30,951 nt of DNA from Bacteroidota bacterium (GTDB lineage: Bacteria > Bacteroidota > Bacteroidia > UBA8524): assembly GCA_003531115.1 (NCBI GenBank), contig DQHT01000032.1, forward strand, positions 27,566-58,516, written 5' to 3'. The position numbers and the translations under genes are program-made. The notes beneath the pieces were generated by a model. The model saw only the letters and a program-made list of their open reading frames with translations. It had not been told where the DNA came from and ran no database searches. Of this stretch, positions 8,608 through 17,641 are shown piece after piece (within the stretch, counting starts at the first letter, position 1; every line of letters starts with the position of its first letter).

Positions 8608-8748
8608 ATACGCAAATGAAGGCATGTAAACCGTGTATTTCCGTGCAAAAATTACCCACCTAATTTTGGAGTAATCCGTAAATTATTCGCAATGATGGGT
8701 AATGCCGCTGTGCCAATTTATCAGCAAATACGCCCAAACAAGGCATGC
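8608..8748. repeat. Imperfect direct repeat pair, possible operator sites
   Basis: Copies at 8608-8627 and 8728-8748 share ATACGC, a short A-rich middle and the 8-base AAGGCATG end. They differ mainly by two bases and one insertion in the middle. The copies are 120 bases apart centre to centre, close to a whole number of helical turns. The second copy lies about 50 bases upstream of the -33 region of the DUF6089 promoter. Confidence 0.35.
8651..8703. repeat. Perfect 8-bp inverted repeat with 37-base loop
   Basis: ATTACCCA (8651-8658) and TGGGTAAT (8696-8703) are exact reverse complements. The loop contains a weaker nested TAAT/ATTA pairing. It lies between the two divergent promoters and between the direct-repeat copies, so it could be a binding site for a dimeric regulator or a structured RNA element. 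No transcript is known. Confidence 0.4.
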
Positions 8749-8796
8749 TTATTGAGGAAAGTTCCTTTAATTCAATTTTTTTTGGGGACGGCACTG

Positions 8797-8828
8797 TTTC
8801 TGATTTAATTGGATGATTCGTATCTTTG
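8797..8828 (+). promoter_or_regulatory. Promoter of the DUF6089 gene
   Basis: The -7 box TATCTTTG (8821-8828) matches TAnnTTTG fully. Twenty bases upstream is TTTC (8797-8800), one mismatch from the TTTG -33 box. The start codon is 35 bases downstream of the -7 box, so unlike the amidohydrolase gene this transcript has a real leader of about 30 bases. Confidence 0.6.
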
Positions 8829-8863
8829 AGAAGATTGACTAAAAAGTTACTGTAGCTGAAAAT

Positions 8864-9778
8864 ATGAAAAAGGGGATATTACTACTGTTGATGATCTTGC
8901 CGATTTTAACGCATGCTCAACGCCGACAGGCCCGTGTAGAATTGGTAATGATGGGCGGAATTTCCGGGTATGCCGGGGATGTTGGCGGAGATCAGACTAA
9001 ATTTTTAAGCGATCATTTGAAAAACCTCGGGCCAGCCTATGGTCTGGGTGCCCGGCTTCATATCACCAATTTTATGGCCGTACGGGGTAATTTTAATTAT
9101 GCCGTTATAAGTGGGGCCGACAGTTTCGCAAATCATGAAGGAAGGATAACCAGAAACCTTAGTTTTCAAAGCACCATCTATGAAGGTTCTTTGCTGCTTG
9201 AGCTCAGCATAATAAATTGGAAACATCTGATCGGCGAGCGGGTAAACAGTTCCCGCGGAGGAAGGGCCAACCTTTATCTTTTTGGCGGAATGGCCTTTTT
9301 TGCTTTTAATCCACAAGGCTACTACCAGGACCGCTGGTATGATCTTCAGCCTCTCGGAACAGAAGGGCAGGGCATCAAACCGAATACGCCCAAATACAAG
9401 TTAAGTTCATCAGCTCTTGTTATGGGTGCAGGTTACCGCTATTTGTTAGGTGGCCGCTGGTCAATTGGAATGGAAGCCGGTTTCCGTAAAACAAATACCG
9501 ACTACCTGGATGATGTGAGCAAGGAATATTGGGACAATTCACAGATCGAAGCGACCAACGGAACCGTTGCTGCAAACCTGGCCGACCGTTCTGTGGATGA
9601 GGAAGGAAATTCCTTCATTCGGGCCGGTGGTTCACAAAGAGGAAATTCCAAGATCAAAGATTATTATGGATTTGCACAATTGACCCTGGCCTTTAAACTT
9701 GGCAGCGACGGAAACTCGCAGTCATACGGCGGAAAGGGTGGTAAATTCAGAACAAGAAGCCGCTGTTTTCAGTTCTAA
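8864..9778 (+). CDS. DUF6089-family outer-membrane beta-barrel protein
   Basis: A 304-residue protein with a Sec signal peptide (MKKGILLLLMILPILTHA, cleavage likely before Gln19). The mature part has alternating amphipathic strands (FMAVRGNFNYAVISGAD, NLYLFGGMAFFAFNPQG, KLSSSALVMGAGYRYLLGGRWSIGMEAGFRKT). It also has an Asp/Tyr-rich region, TDYLDDVSKEYW, typical of Bacteroidota small barrels named DUF6089. The last residue is Phe, consistent with outer-membrane insertion. A Gly/Ser-rich, Arg-rich tail precedes the stop. The function is not known. It lies 127 bp upstream of ruvA on the same strand. Confidence 0.75.
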   Translation: MKKGILLLLMILPILTHAQRRQARVELVMMGGISGYAGDVGGDQTKFLSDHLKNLGPAYGLGARLHITNFMAVRGNFNYAVISGADSFANHEGRITRNLSFQSTIYEGSLLLELSIINWKHLIGERVNSSRGGRANLYLFGGMAFFAFNPQGYYQDRWYDLQPLGTEGQGIKPNTPKYKLSSSALVMGAGYRYLLGGRWSIGMEAGFRKTNTDYLDDVSKEYWDNSQIEATNGTVAANLADRSVDEEGNSFIRAGGSQRGNSKIKDYYGFAQLTLAFKLGSDGNSQSYGGKGGKFRTRSRCFQF

Positions 9779-9905
9779 ACAGGAGCATCTCCTTCCTTCA
9801 AGGCACACGACGTTTGAATATTTTTTTCATCAGGACGTCGAGTTTTATCTATCTTTCCTTTCTTCCTCGGCGGGATTTTATATTTTCGCTGTTTCCTAGA
9901 AAAGA

Positions 9906-10499
9906 ATGTACGCTCATTTTTTTGGTAAACTTAGTTCCATTAACCCAACTATGGTGGTCATTGACTGCTCCGGTATCGGGTATGAATTGCATATATCGCT
10001 GTATACCTTCGAGCGTCTGAAAGACCTGAAGGAGGCAAAGGTCTATGCACATCTGGCTATCAAAGAAGATGCACATACTTTGTATGGGTTTTTTGATGAA
10101 GCGGAACGTCACCTTTTCCGGCAATTGATTTCGGTTCAGGGCATCGGTGCATCCATTGCCAGGATGATTCTGTCATCTACTCAACCACAGGAATTAATTG
10201 GCGCAATAATTCAGGGCAACGTTGCGTTATTGAAAAGCGTCAAAGGGGTAGGTCCTAAATCTGCTCAGCGTATTGTTCTCGAGTTGCAGGACAAAATGCA
10301 GAAACATGATGCGGAAGCCGGCTATTCCCTGGGGTTTGCTTCCGGAAACCGCAATAAAGAAGAGGCCGTTTCAGCCCTTCTTATGTTGGGTTTTGCAAGA
10401 ACAGCCGTGGAAAAAGTGGTTAGTAAAGTAATGGAATCTGCCGGGAGCAGTGAGCTCAAGGTGGAAGAAATTATTAAGCGTGCATTGAAAAATTTATAG
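9906..10499 (+). CDS. ruvA: Holliday junction branch migration protein RuvA
   Basis: A 197-residue protein of normal RuvA length. Residues 1-62 form the OB-fold domain (MYAHFFGKLSSINPTMVVIDCSG, with the IGYELHIS strand). Residues about 65-140 carry the two helix-hairpin-helix DNA-binding motifs, seen as ISVQGIGASIAR and LKSVKGVGPKSAQRIVLEL. Residues about 150-197 are domain III (EEAVSALLMLGF to IIKRALKNL), which touches RuvB. Tetramers of RuvA hold the four-way junction while RuvB motors drive branch migration. The gene is 37 bp upstream of sprA. The ruvA-sprA order is known from other Bacteroidota, including Flavobacterium johnsoniae. Confidence 0.96.
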   Translation: MYAHFFGKLSSINPTMVVIDCSGIGYELHISLYTFERLKDLKEAKVYAHLAIKEDAHTLYGFFDEAERHLFRQLISVQGIGASIARMILSSTQPQELIGAIIQGNVALLKSVKGVGPKSAQRIVLELQDKMQKHDAEAGYSLGFASGNRNKEEAVSALLMLGFARTAVEKVVSKVMESAGSSELKVEEIIKRALKNL

Positions 10500-10536
10500 C
10501 CTATTGCCGACAATTACGAGTTAAAAGAAGAGAAAA

Positions 10537-13500
10537 TTGGTTATTAAAACGCTGTCTGGTCTGTTCACTGGAGTGATACTTTCAGGGCTCATTATTGCCT
10601 TCGCGGCAGGGCCTGAGTCGGCCTACGATTATTTTCCTTATGATCCTTCTTTCGGCCCTGGCGACAGCACCCAAAAGAAAGACTCACTTGGAGGGGATTC
10701 ACTTAACCTGAAATACCCCATCCAGGATAATCCGCTTTACGGGGATAAACCGGTAAACAACCTGGATCTTAAAGATCCGCTCGTTATCCGTACGGAGACC
10801 TATTTTGACACGGCCGATGGTACCTACAAAACCCGTCAGGTTGTTGGGGAGAGCGAATACCGCCCCACCGAGGTGCAGACTTTCGATGAATACCTGAAAG
10901 ACCTCGAGAAAAAAGAAACACAGGATTATTTTCGGCAAAGGTCCAATGCCAATAGTTTTGTTCGGGGTGGCGGACTCATCCCTCCTATCAAGGTAGGTCC
11001 GAAGGTATTTGATAAAATATTTGGCGGAGGTACCATCGACGTTCGTCCGCAGGGTTCTGCCGAATTAACCTTTGGATGGAACTACAATGTGGTACGTAAC
11101 CCGGCATTTACGGCCAGGCAACAACGTAACGGACAGTTCGACTTCAAACAGAAAATACAAATTAACCTTACCGGATCGATCGGGGATCGAATGAAAATTG
11201 CCGCCAATTACGATACTGAGGCAACTTTCGATTTCGAGAACCAGATGAAATTAAACTGGGCAGGTAAAGAAGACGATATCATACAGGGAATTGAACTCGG
11301 AAATGTCAGCCTGCCACTGAACTCGAGTTTAATTAATCCGGGTCAATCGCTGTTCGGACTGAAAACCAAGTTGCAGTTCGGAAAAGTTACCGTAACCACC
11401 ATTGCCACCCAACAGCGCGGGCAGTCAACTTCAACCCAGGTTACCGGGGGAGCCCAGGTTACCAAATTTGATATCCAGGCAGACAATTACGATGTAAACC
11501 GCCACTTTTTCCTTGCCCAATATTTTGCAGATAATTACGATCGCTGGAACTCCAACCTGCCAAGTATCCAGTCTCCCATTATCATTAACCGTATTGAAGT
11601 TTGGGTAACAAACCGTTCCAAAGATTTTTCCACCACCCGTGATGTGGTTGGGTATATGGACCTTGGCGAAGGCCAGCCTTATAATACCCGCTGGGGTTCC
11701 GTGCAAAATACCCTGCCCGACAATAATGCCAACGGATTGTACGGGGCACTGACAACCGGACCCGACGCGAGCAATGTACGTTCTTCGTTTCAGACGGTTT
11801 CTACCCTGGAAAGCGGAACATATAGCCTGGACAAGATCCGGGATTTTCAATACCTGGCCAACGCCCGCCTGCTGAATGCGAATGAGTACACCTATCACCG
11901 GCAACTGGGTTATGTTTCACTGAATACAGCGCTCAATAACGATGAGATTCTTTGTGTAGCCTACGAATATTCAGTTAACGGGGTTGCTTATAAGGTGGGT
12001 GAATTTTCTGGCGATATTCCCGACGACCAGGCCAATCCAAAGATCCTGAACTTAAAATTACTCAAAGGAGCCACCATCACCACCCAGCTTCCAATCTGGG
12101 ACCTGATGATGAAAAACGTGTATTCGCTGGGCGCTTTTAATGTTCAACAGGATAAATTTTACCTGGACGTGGTTTATGCCGATGACCTTTCAGGAAGTGA
12201 CTATACCTATTTGCCGGTACAAAATGAACCGGAAGTGAGCAATAAAGTTTTAATCAGCGTCCTCAACCTGGATAATATCAATGTTCAGAATGAAGCGGCA
12301 CCTGACGGAGTCTTTGACTTCCTTCCCGGCCTGACTATCCTGCCCAATAACGGCAGGATCATTTTCCCTGTGCGAGAACCCTTTGGCCGGCATTTGTCCA
12401 CCAAACTCAGCCAGCAAAACAATATCGACAAGTATGTTTACCAGGAGCTTTACGATTCTACTAAGTGGCTGGCGCAGCAGGTCGTTTCAAAAAACAAGTT
12501 TTTCCTGAGAGGAAGCTTTCAGAGCAGCAGTAACAACGAAATTTCCCTGAATGCCTTCAATGTTCCCAAAAATTCGGTGAAGGTTACGGCCAATGGGACC
12601 CTGCTAACCGAAGGGGTAGACTATACAGTGGACTATACCCTCGGTAAGGTGATCATTCTGAACACAGCCCTCCTCGAATCAGGTGCAGTGATCGATGTAA
12701 CTTCTGAGAATAACAGCTTGTTCAATATTCAGCAAAAAACGGTGATTGGTACCCGTGTTGACTACCTGGTGAACAATGATCTTATTTTAGGTGGTACCGT
12801 CATGCACCTGTGGGAGCGCCCGCTAACCCCTAAAGTTAATATCGGGGACGAGCCATTGCTGAATACCATCATCGGCTTTGATGGCTCTTACAAGAAGGAA
12901 TCGCGCTGGCTGACAAAAATGGTGGATATGCTCCCCTTCCTGGAAACAAAGGAAGTGTCCTCTATCACGATTTCAGGTGAATATGCCCAGTTGTTTCCCC
13001 ATCAGCCCAAAACAATAGGGGAGCGGGGTACCTCTTTTATTGATGATTTTGAAGGCTCAGAAACACCCTTCGACATGCGTCTGGGCAATAACTGGTTTTT
13101 GGCCTCTACTCCCGAAGGACAGCCGGATATTTTTCCGGAAGGTAATGAGGTTGGTGCCCGGGCCGGATTTAAACGCGCACAATTGGCATGGTACACGGTC
13201 GACCCCATATTCCAAAGAAATCAAACGACCAGCGAACCGGCAACACCTGACCATTTGCGAAATAATACGGCGAGTTCATCCAATCATTATACCCGCATTA
13301 TCCAGGTCAATGAGGTATTCCCGAACAAGCAGCTCCAGAATATGGCGCCGCAAAATATTGCCACGCTCGACCTGGCTTTTTATCCCCAGCAACGTGGTCC
13401 ATACAATTACACCGGTGAGAATTTAAATCCTGACGGAACCTTTGCCAATCCTGAACAAAGTTGGGGGGGTATTCAGAGAAGGATAGAAACCAACGATTTT

Positions 13501-16500
13501 GAAGCAGCCAATATCGATTATATCGAGATGTGGTTTATGTCGCCCTGGATGTATGATCCATCCATCACCGGCACCATGTATCTGAATCTGGGGCAGATCT
13601 CTGAAGACGTGGTAAAAGACCGGGCAAAATCCTTTGAAAACGGCTTGCCTACCGATCTTTCCATACCCGGACAAACCCGGCAAACGGACGTAGCCGTTGT
13701 GCCTACGGGAAGGACCCTGAACAATGCCTTTGTCAATGAACCCAATGCCCGCCAGCTCCAGGATTTGGGTCTTGACGGGATGAACGACGATGCGGAGCGG
13801 GAATTTTTTAAACCCTTCCTCGACAGTGTTCAACCCCTTCTGAGCAGCGATGCCTACCAACAATTGCTGGATGACCCTTCGGGCGACAATTACCAGTACC
13901 ATTCGTCATCCCAGTTTGATAATGCTCAGGCTACTGTTTTGGACCGTTATAAGGACTTTAACGGACAACAGGGAAACTCGCCGCTGGCAACTTACGAGCC
14001 GGATGGGTATCCTGTTGGGAAAACCAATACGCCTGACGATGAAGATATCAACCAGGATTTTTCGCTGAATACGATAGAAGAATATTTTCAATACAAGATC
14101 GAGATCGATCCGGCAAAACTGGTTATTGGTCAAAATTTCGTGGCCGACATTCAGGTGAGTTCAGTGCCATTGGATGATGGGACAAGTCCACCGGTGACCT
14201 GGTATTTACTCCGGATTCCGATCAGTGCATACGACAAGAAGGTTGGAGATATCCAGGATTTCAAATCCATCCGCTTTATGCGCATGTATTTGAAAGATTT
14301 TGACAAACCCGTTGTTATTCGTTTTGCCCAGTTCCAACTGGTACGGGCCGAATGGCGGAGGTACCTGAAATCGCTTTCTGAACCTGTTGATGGTACGCCA
14401 ACCACCCCGATCGATGAAACGACCTTTTCTACCGGTACGGTAAATATTGAAGAGAACGGATTCCGTAACCCGGTTAAATACGTTTTGCCTCCCGGATTTT
14501 ATCGGGTGATCGACCCGACCACTCCGGGCAATGTGCAGCAGAATGAGCAATCAATTTCTTTGCGGGTATGCGACCTGAAAGATGGAGATGGACGTGGTGT
14601 ATTTAAAACAACCCGTCTCGATATCCGAAATTACAAACGCCTGAAAGCATTTGTTCATGCTGAAGAAGCGGCTCCAACAGTAAAAAATGGAGACCTGCAT
14701 GCATTTATCCGTATTGGAACGGATCTGGAAAGCAACTATTACGAATATTCTGTACCCCTTACCATTACGCAACCAGGTGAATCTTCTCCGCAAGGAGTAT
14801 GGCCACTGGAGAACGAATTAAATGTTGAATTGGAAGCCTTTTATCGCGCCAAACAGTTGCGGTCGAATCAAAATGTACCCCTGATCCAGGAATTTGTGCA
14901 GGTTTTGTCCAATGGGGCGGTCATACGGATTAAAGGACTGCCGGATATGAGCAATATCCGGGTGATCATGCTTGGGGTAAGAAATCCGCTGGCCGACGGT
15001 AACACGAATGATGACGGACAGGCTAAATGTGCGGAAGTTTGGTTCAACGAACTGCGCATGTCGGAGTTTGTGAACCAGGGTGGATGGGCAGCAAATGGAA
15101 GGGTGGTGGCCAAACTGGCTGACCTGGGAAATGTAACGGCTTCCGTTAACTACCAGAGCATCGGTTTTGGCGGCCTGGATAAAAAGCTGAATGACCGGAA
15201 CCTGAACGAGACCTTTATTTATGATCTTTCCGGAACGTTCGAGCTGGGGAAATTTTTACCGGCCAAGTTTGGGATTTCTGTTCCCCTCTATATCGGTCAC
15301 AGCGAGCAAATTATTCGTCCGAAATACAATCCGCTTAACCCGGATATCCTGCTGGAAACGGCCATTGATGTTGCGGAGGACCCTGAAAAAGATTATATAA
15401 AACGAAATGCCGAAGACCTTACCGTACGGCGTAGTATTAACTTTACCAATATCCGTAAAAACAGGATGGGAAGTGGGAAGGCACATTTTTGGGATGTGGA
15501 GAATTTTAACCTGTCGTATTCGTACACGGAAATATACAGGCGCAATCAACAAATTCAGGAAAACCTGCAGAAAACCTACCGGGGTAGCCTGGGCTATAAT
15601 TTTACCGTAGCTCAACCACTCAAGTTTCAACCGTTTAAGAAGATCGGCAAGTCGCCCTGGCTGAGCATAATCAAAGACTTTACCCTGACACCCTACCCCA
15701 ATACGTTTAGCTTCCGAACAGACCTTAACCGGTACTATTCCCGCATGGTAACCAGGAATAACGATAACCCGAATACGCTTGTGCCCCACATGTACAATAA
15801 GAATTTTACCATGGATCGTTTTTATACGTTCCGATGGAATCTTACCGGGCAATTATCCCTCGATTATCAGGCTACCAACAAGGCCCGTATTGATGAGCCC
15901 CTGGGCAAGATCAGCAGGGAAGAAAATCCTGATTCGGTGCAGCAAATCATCAATAACCTGAAAAACCTGGGTCGAAATACGAATTTTAACCAATCCGTCA
16001 CACTCAATTACGATGTGCCCCTCAGGAAAATACCTATACTGAACTGGATTACCCTGAATGCCCTCTATACGGCAAATTATGAGTGGAAAACAGCTCCTCC
16101 GGCAACGAGTTTTCTGGGAAATGAAATACAAAATTCACAGGTCTACTCATTGAATGGACAATTCAATATGGTTACCCTCTACAATAAAATCCCATACTTC
16201 AAAGATGTAAACAGGGGCAAACGAAGCAAAGTTAAAAAACCGAAAGAAGGCGAAGAACCGACGAAGAAAAAGGATGAGGAAATGAAAGGCGTGGGGCCAT
16301 TTGTTGCCAGGCTTGTAATGAGCGTCAAGAATGTGTCCTTTACCTACAGCGTAACCAATGGACTCTACCTTCCTGGATTTACGGGAAAAACAGAATATTT
16401 CGGAAATGATTTTATTAATGATGCCCCCGGATTACCTTTTATCTTTGGTAGTCAGGATCCGGCCATCCGTTATGACCTGGCTAGGCGTGGTTTTATGACC

Positions 16501-17634
16501 ATGGATACGACGATTTTTAATCAGTTTAGTCAAAAATCGAGTATTACCTTCTCCCCTAAAGCAACCCTGGAACCAATCCGCGATCTGAGGATAGATCTAA
16601 CCGCCAATAAAAATGAGATACGCTCGCTGTCATCGACCTTTAAGGCGGATAAAGACGGAAACTTTACGGATTATGGTTTGATGGAATCCGGAAGTTATGC
16701 GATCACCTTTAACTCGCTGCGCACTTCTATGGATAAGGTGGATAAAAATGGTAAATCAGAAACCTTTACCCAGTTTGAAAATAATCGGTATACCATGTCG
16801 AAACGCCTTGCACAGGAAAGAGGTGTCGATCCAAATCAGGTGGATCCAACGACGGGCTATGTGTTGGGCTACAGCCAGAAACAACAGGAAGTTTTGATGC
16901 AGGCTTTTATAGCGGCCTATTCAGGACAAAACGCGAATGCAAGCACCTTGTCTATCTTTCCTAAGGTACCGTTCCCGGCATGGAACATAACCTATAGTGG
17001 ATTAAACAGGAATAAAACACTGGCCAGGTTATTTACGAATATTACGTTCCGGCATGCCTACAATTCACAGTTTCAGGTGCAGAGTTTTACAACACCTCTT
17101 GCTACCGGTGTCAATCCGGTACTCGACTATATGCCGAAATACATGGTTAGTCGTATCGTCATTGCTGAGAATTTAAAACCGCTTCTGAGCGTGGATGTTT
17201 CGCTTAAATCAGGGCTCACGGGCAGATTAGAATACAGCAAGACCCGTACGGTCAATTTGGAAGTGGCGAGTTATCGGGTAACCGAAAACCGGACTTCTGA
17301 ATTTGTAATTGGTATTGGGTATAAAACCAAGGGATTACGCATTCCATTCAAAATAAACCGGAAAAAACCTTACCTCCCGAATGACCTGAATATTCGCTTT
17401 GACTTCAGTATACGGGATTCGAAAAATGCAGTGTCCGAAGTGGATGTGGTGACCAGTACCCCGGTAAATGGAAACCGGATCGTTTCGATAAAGCCAACCA
17501 TCGATTATAGTATTTCGGATAAACTGAACCTCCGTATATTCTATGACCGCAGAGCTACCCAACCGGTTGTGGCTTCATCATTCCCCACAGCCATTACACA
17601 GGGAGGAATTCAATTGCGGTACACGATCCAGTAA
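10537..17634 (+). CDS. sprA: SprA, outer-membrane translocon of the type IX secretion system
   Basis: The 2365-residue length and sequence match SprA (Sov in Porphyromonas), the giant 36-strand barrel through which T9SS cargo crosses the outer membrane. The start is TTG at 10537: an in-frame stop (10522-10524) excludes anything earlier, a purine-rich stretch precedes it, and it gives a signal peptide with Lys4 and a hydrophobic core (about residues 1-29). Typical parts are FVRGGGLIPPIKVG, the repeated SprA-N regions (RMKIAANYDTEATFDFENQM), GTSFIDDFEGSETPFDMR, and a C-terminal third rich in Tyr/Arg strands. A charged insert with many Lys and Glu spans residues 1893-1917. It is probably co-transcribed with ruvA and converges on the DUF3108 gene. 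The plug partner gene porV is in this window. Confidence 0.97.
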   Translation: MVIKTLSGLFTGVILSGLIIAFAAGPESAYDYFPYDPSFGPGDSTQKKDSLGGDSLNLKYPIQDNPLYGDKPVNNLDLKDPLVIRTETYFDTADGTYKTRQVVGESEYRPTEVQTFDEYLKDLEKKETQDYFRQRSNANSFVRGGGLIPPIKVGPKVFDKIFGGGTIDVRPQGSAELTFGWNYNVVRNPAFTARQQRNGQFDFKQKIQINLTGSIGDRMKIAANYDTEATFDFENQMKLNWAGKEDDIIQGIELGNVSLPLNSSLINPGQSLFGLKTKLQFGKVTVTTIATQQRGQSTSTQVTGGAQVTKFDIQADNYDVNRHFFLAQYFADNYDRWNSNLPSIQSPIIINRIEVWVTNRSKDFSTTRDVVGYMDLGEGQPYNTRWGSVQNTLPDNNANGLYGALTTGPDASNVRSSFQTVSTLESGTYSLDKIRDFQYLANARLLNANEYTYHRQLGYVSLNTALNNDEILCVAYEYSVNGVAYKVGEFSGDIPDDQANPKILNLKLLKGATITTQLPIWDLMMKNVYSLGAFNVQQDKFYLDVVYADDLSGSDYTYLPVQNEPEVSNKVLISVLNLDNINVQNEAAPDGVFDFLPGLTILPNNGRIIFPVREPFGRHLSTKLSQQNNIDKYVYQELYDSTKWLAQQVVSKNKFFLRGSFQSSSNNEISLNAFNVPKNSVKVTANGTLLTEGVDYTVDYTLGKVIILNTALLESGAVIDVTSENNSLFNIQQKTVIGTRVDYLVNNDLILGGTVMHLWERPLTPKVNIGDEPLLNTIIGFDGSYKKESRWLTKMVDMLPFLETKEVSSITISGEYAQLFPHQPKTIGERGTSFIDDFEGSETPFDMRLGNNWFLASTPEGQPDIFPEGNEVGARAGFKRAQLAWYTVDPIFQRNQTTSEPATPDHLRNNTASSSNHYTRIIQVNEVFPNKQLQNMAPQNIATLDLAFYPQQRGPYNYTGENLNPDGTFANPEQSWGGIQRRIETNDFEAANIDYIEMWFMSPWMYDPSITGTMYLNLGQISEDVVKDRAKSFENGLPTDLSIPGQTRQTDVAVVPTGRTLNNAFVNEPNARQLQDLGLDGMNDDAEREFFKPFLDSVQPLLSSDAYQQLLDDPSGDNYQYHSSSQFDNAQATVLDRYKDFNGQQGNSPLATYEPDGYPVGKTNTPDDEDINQDFSLNTIEEYFQYKIEIDPAKLVIGQNFVADIQVSSVPLDDGTSPPVTWYLLRIPISAYDKKVGDIQDFKSIRFMRMYLKDFDKPVVIRFAQFQLVRAEWRRYLKSLSEPVDGTPTTPIDETTFSTGTVNIEENGFRNPVKYVLPPGFYRVIDPTTPGNVQQNEQSISLRVCDLKDGDGRGVFKTTRLDIRNYKRLKAFVHAEEAAPTVKNGDLHAFIRIGTDLESNYYEYSVPLTITQPGESSPQGVWPLENELNVELEAFYRAKQLRSNQNVPLIQEFVQVLSNGAVIRIKGLPDMSNIRVIMLGVRNPLADGNTNDDGQAKCAEVWFNELRMSEFVNQGGWAANGRVVAKLADLGNVTASVNYQSIGFGGLDKKLNDRNLNETFIYDLSGTFELGKFLPAKFGISVPLYIGHSEQIIRPKYNPLNPDILLETAIDVAEDPEKDYIKRNAEDLTVRRSINFTNIRKNRMGSGKAHFWDVENFNLSYSYTEIYRRNQQIQENLQKTYRGSLGYNFTVAQPLKFQPFKKIGKSPWLSIIKDFTLTPYPNTFSFRTDLNRYYSRMVTRNNDNPNTLVPHMYNKNFTMDRFYTFRWNLTGQLSLDYQATNKARIDEPLGKISREENPDSVQQIINNLKNLGRNTNFNQSVTLNYDVPLRKIPILNWITLNALYTANYEWKTAPPATSFLGNEIQNSQVYSLNGQFNMVTLYNKIPYFKDVNRGKRSKVKKPKEGEEPTKKKDEEMKGVGPFVARLVMSVKNVSFTYSVTNGLYLPGFTGKTEYFGNDFINDAPGLPFIFGSQDPAIRYDLARRGFMTMDTTIFNQFSQKSSITFSPKATLEPIRDLRIDLTANKNEIRSLSSTFKADKDGNFTDYGLMESGSYAITFNSLRTSMDKVDKNGKSETFTQFENNRYTMSKRLAQERGVDPNQVDPTTGYVLGYSQKQQEVLMQAFIAAYSGQNANASTLSIFPKVPFPAWNITYSGLNRNKTLARLFTNITFRHAYNSQFQVQSFTTPLATGVNPVLDYMPKYMVSRIVIAENLKPLLSVDVSLKSGLTGRLEYSKTRTVNLEVASYRVTENRTSEFVIGIGYKTKGLRIPFKINRKKPYLPNDLNIRFDFSIRDSKNAVSEVDVVTSTPVNGNRIVSIKPTIDYSISDKLNLRIFYDRRATQPVVASSFPTAITQGGIQLRYTIQ

Positions 17635-17641
17635 GGGAGGA

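Larger units (their letters stand above)
8543..8863. other. Divergent intergenic region between icd and the DUF6089 gene
   Basis: This is the only gene-free stretch above 300 bases in the window. No reading frame with a credible start is present. It holds an outward -7 box for each flanking gene, an 8-bp perfect inverted repeat around a 37-base loop, and an imperfect direct repeat of about 20 bases (8608-8627 and 8728-8748). No tRNA signature such as the T-loop consensus is seen. Confidence 0.6.

Noticed and set aside
8651..8703. tRNA or tRNA-like gene in the icd upstream gap
   Set aside because: The 8-bp arm pairs, but there is no T-loop or D-loop consensus and no anticodon stem, and the 53-base span is too short.
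9808..9840. Inverted repeat CGACGT/ACGTCG as terminator of the DUF6089 gene
   Set aside because: Only 6 bp of stem around a 21-base loop, and the T-run lies inside the loop, not after the stem.
9850..9857. TATCTTTC as a ruvA promoter
   Set aside because: One mismatch in the key G, no TTTG at correct spacing (TTTC at 21 bases), and a T-rich region where chance matches are likely.
11431..15852. Several long antisense frames inside sprA (for example 11431-11904, 13423-13902, 15256-15852)
   Set aside because: They are shadows of the sprA frame, overlap each other irregularly, and show no recognisable protein features.
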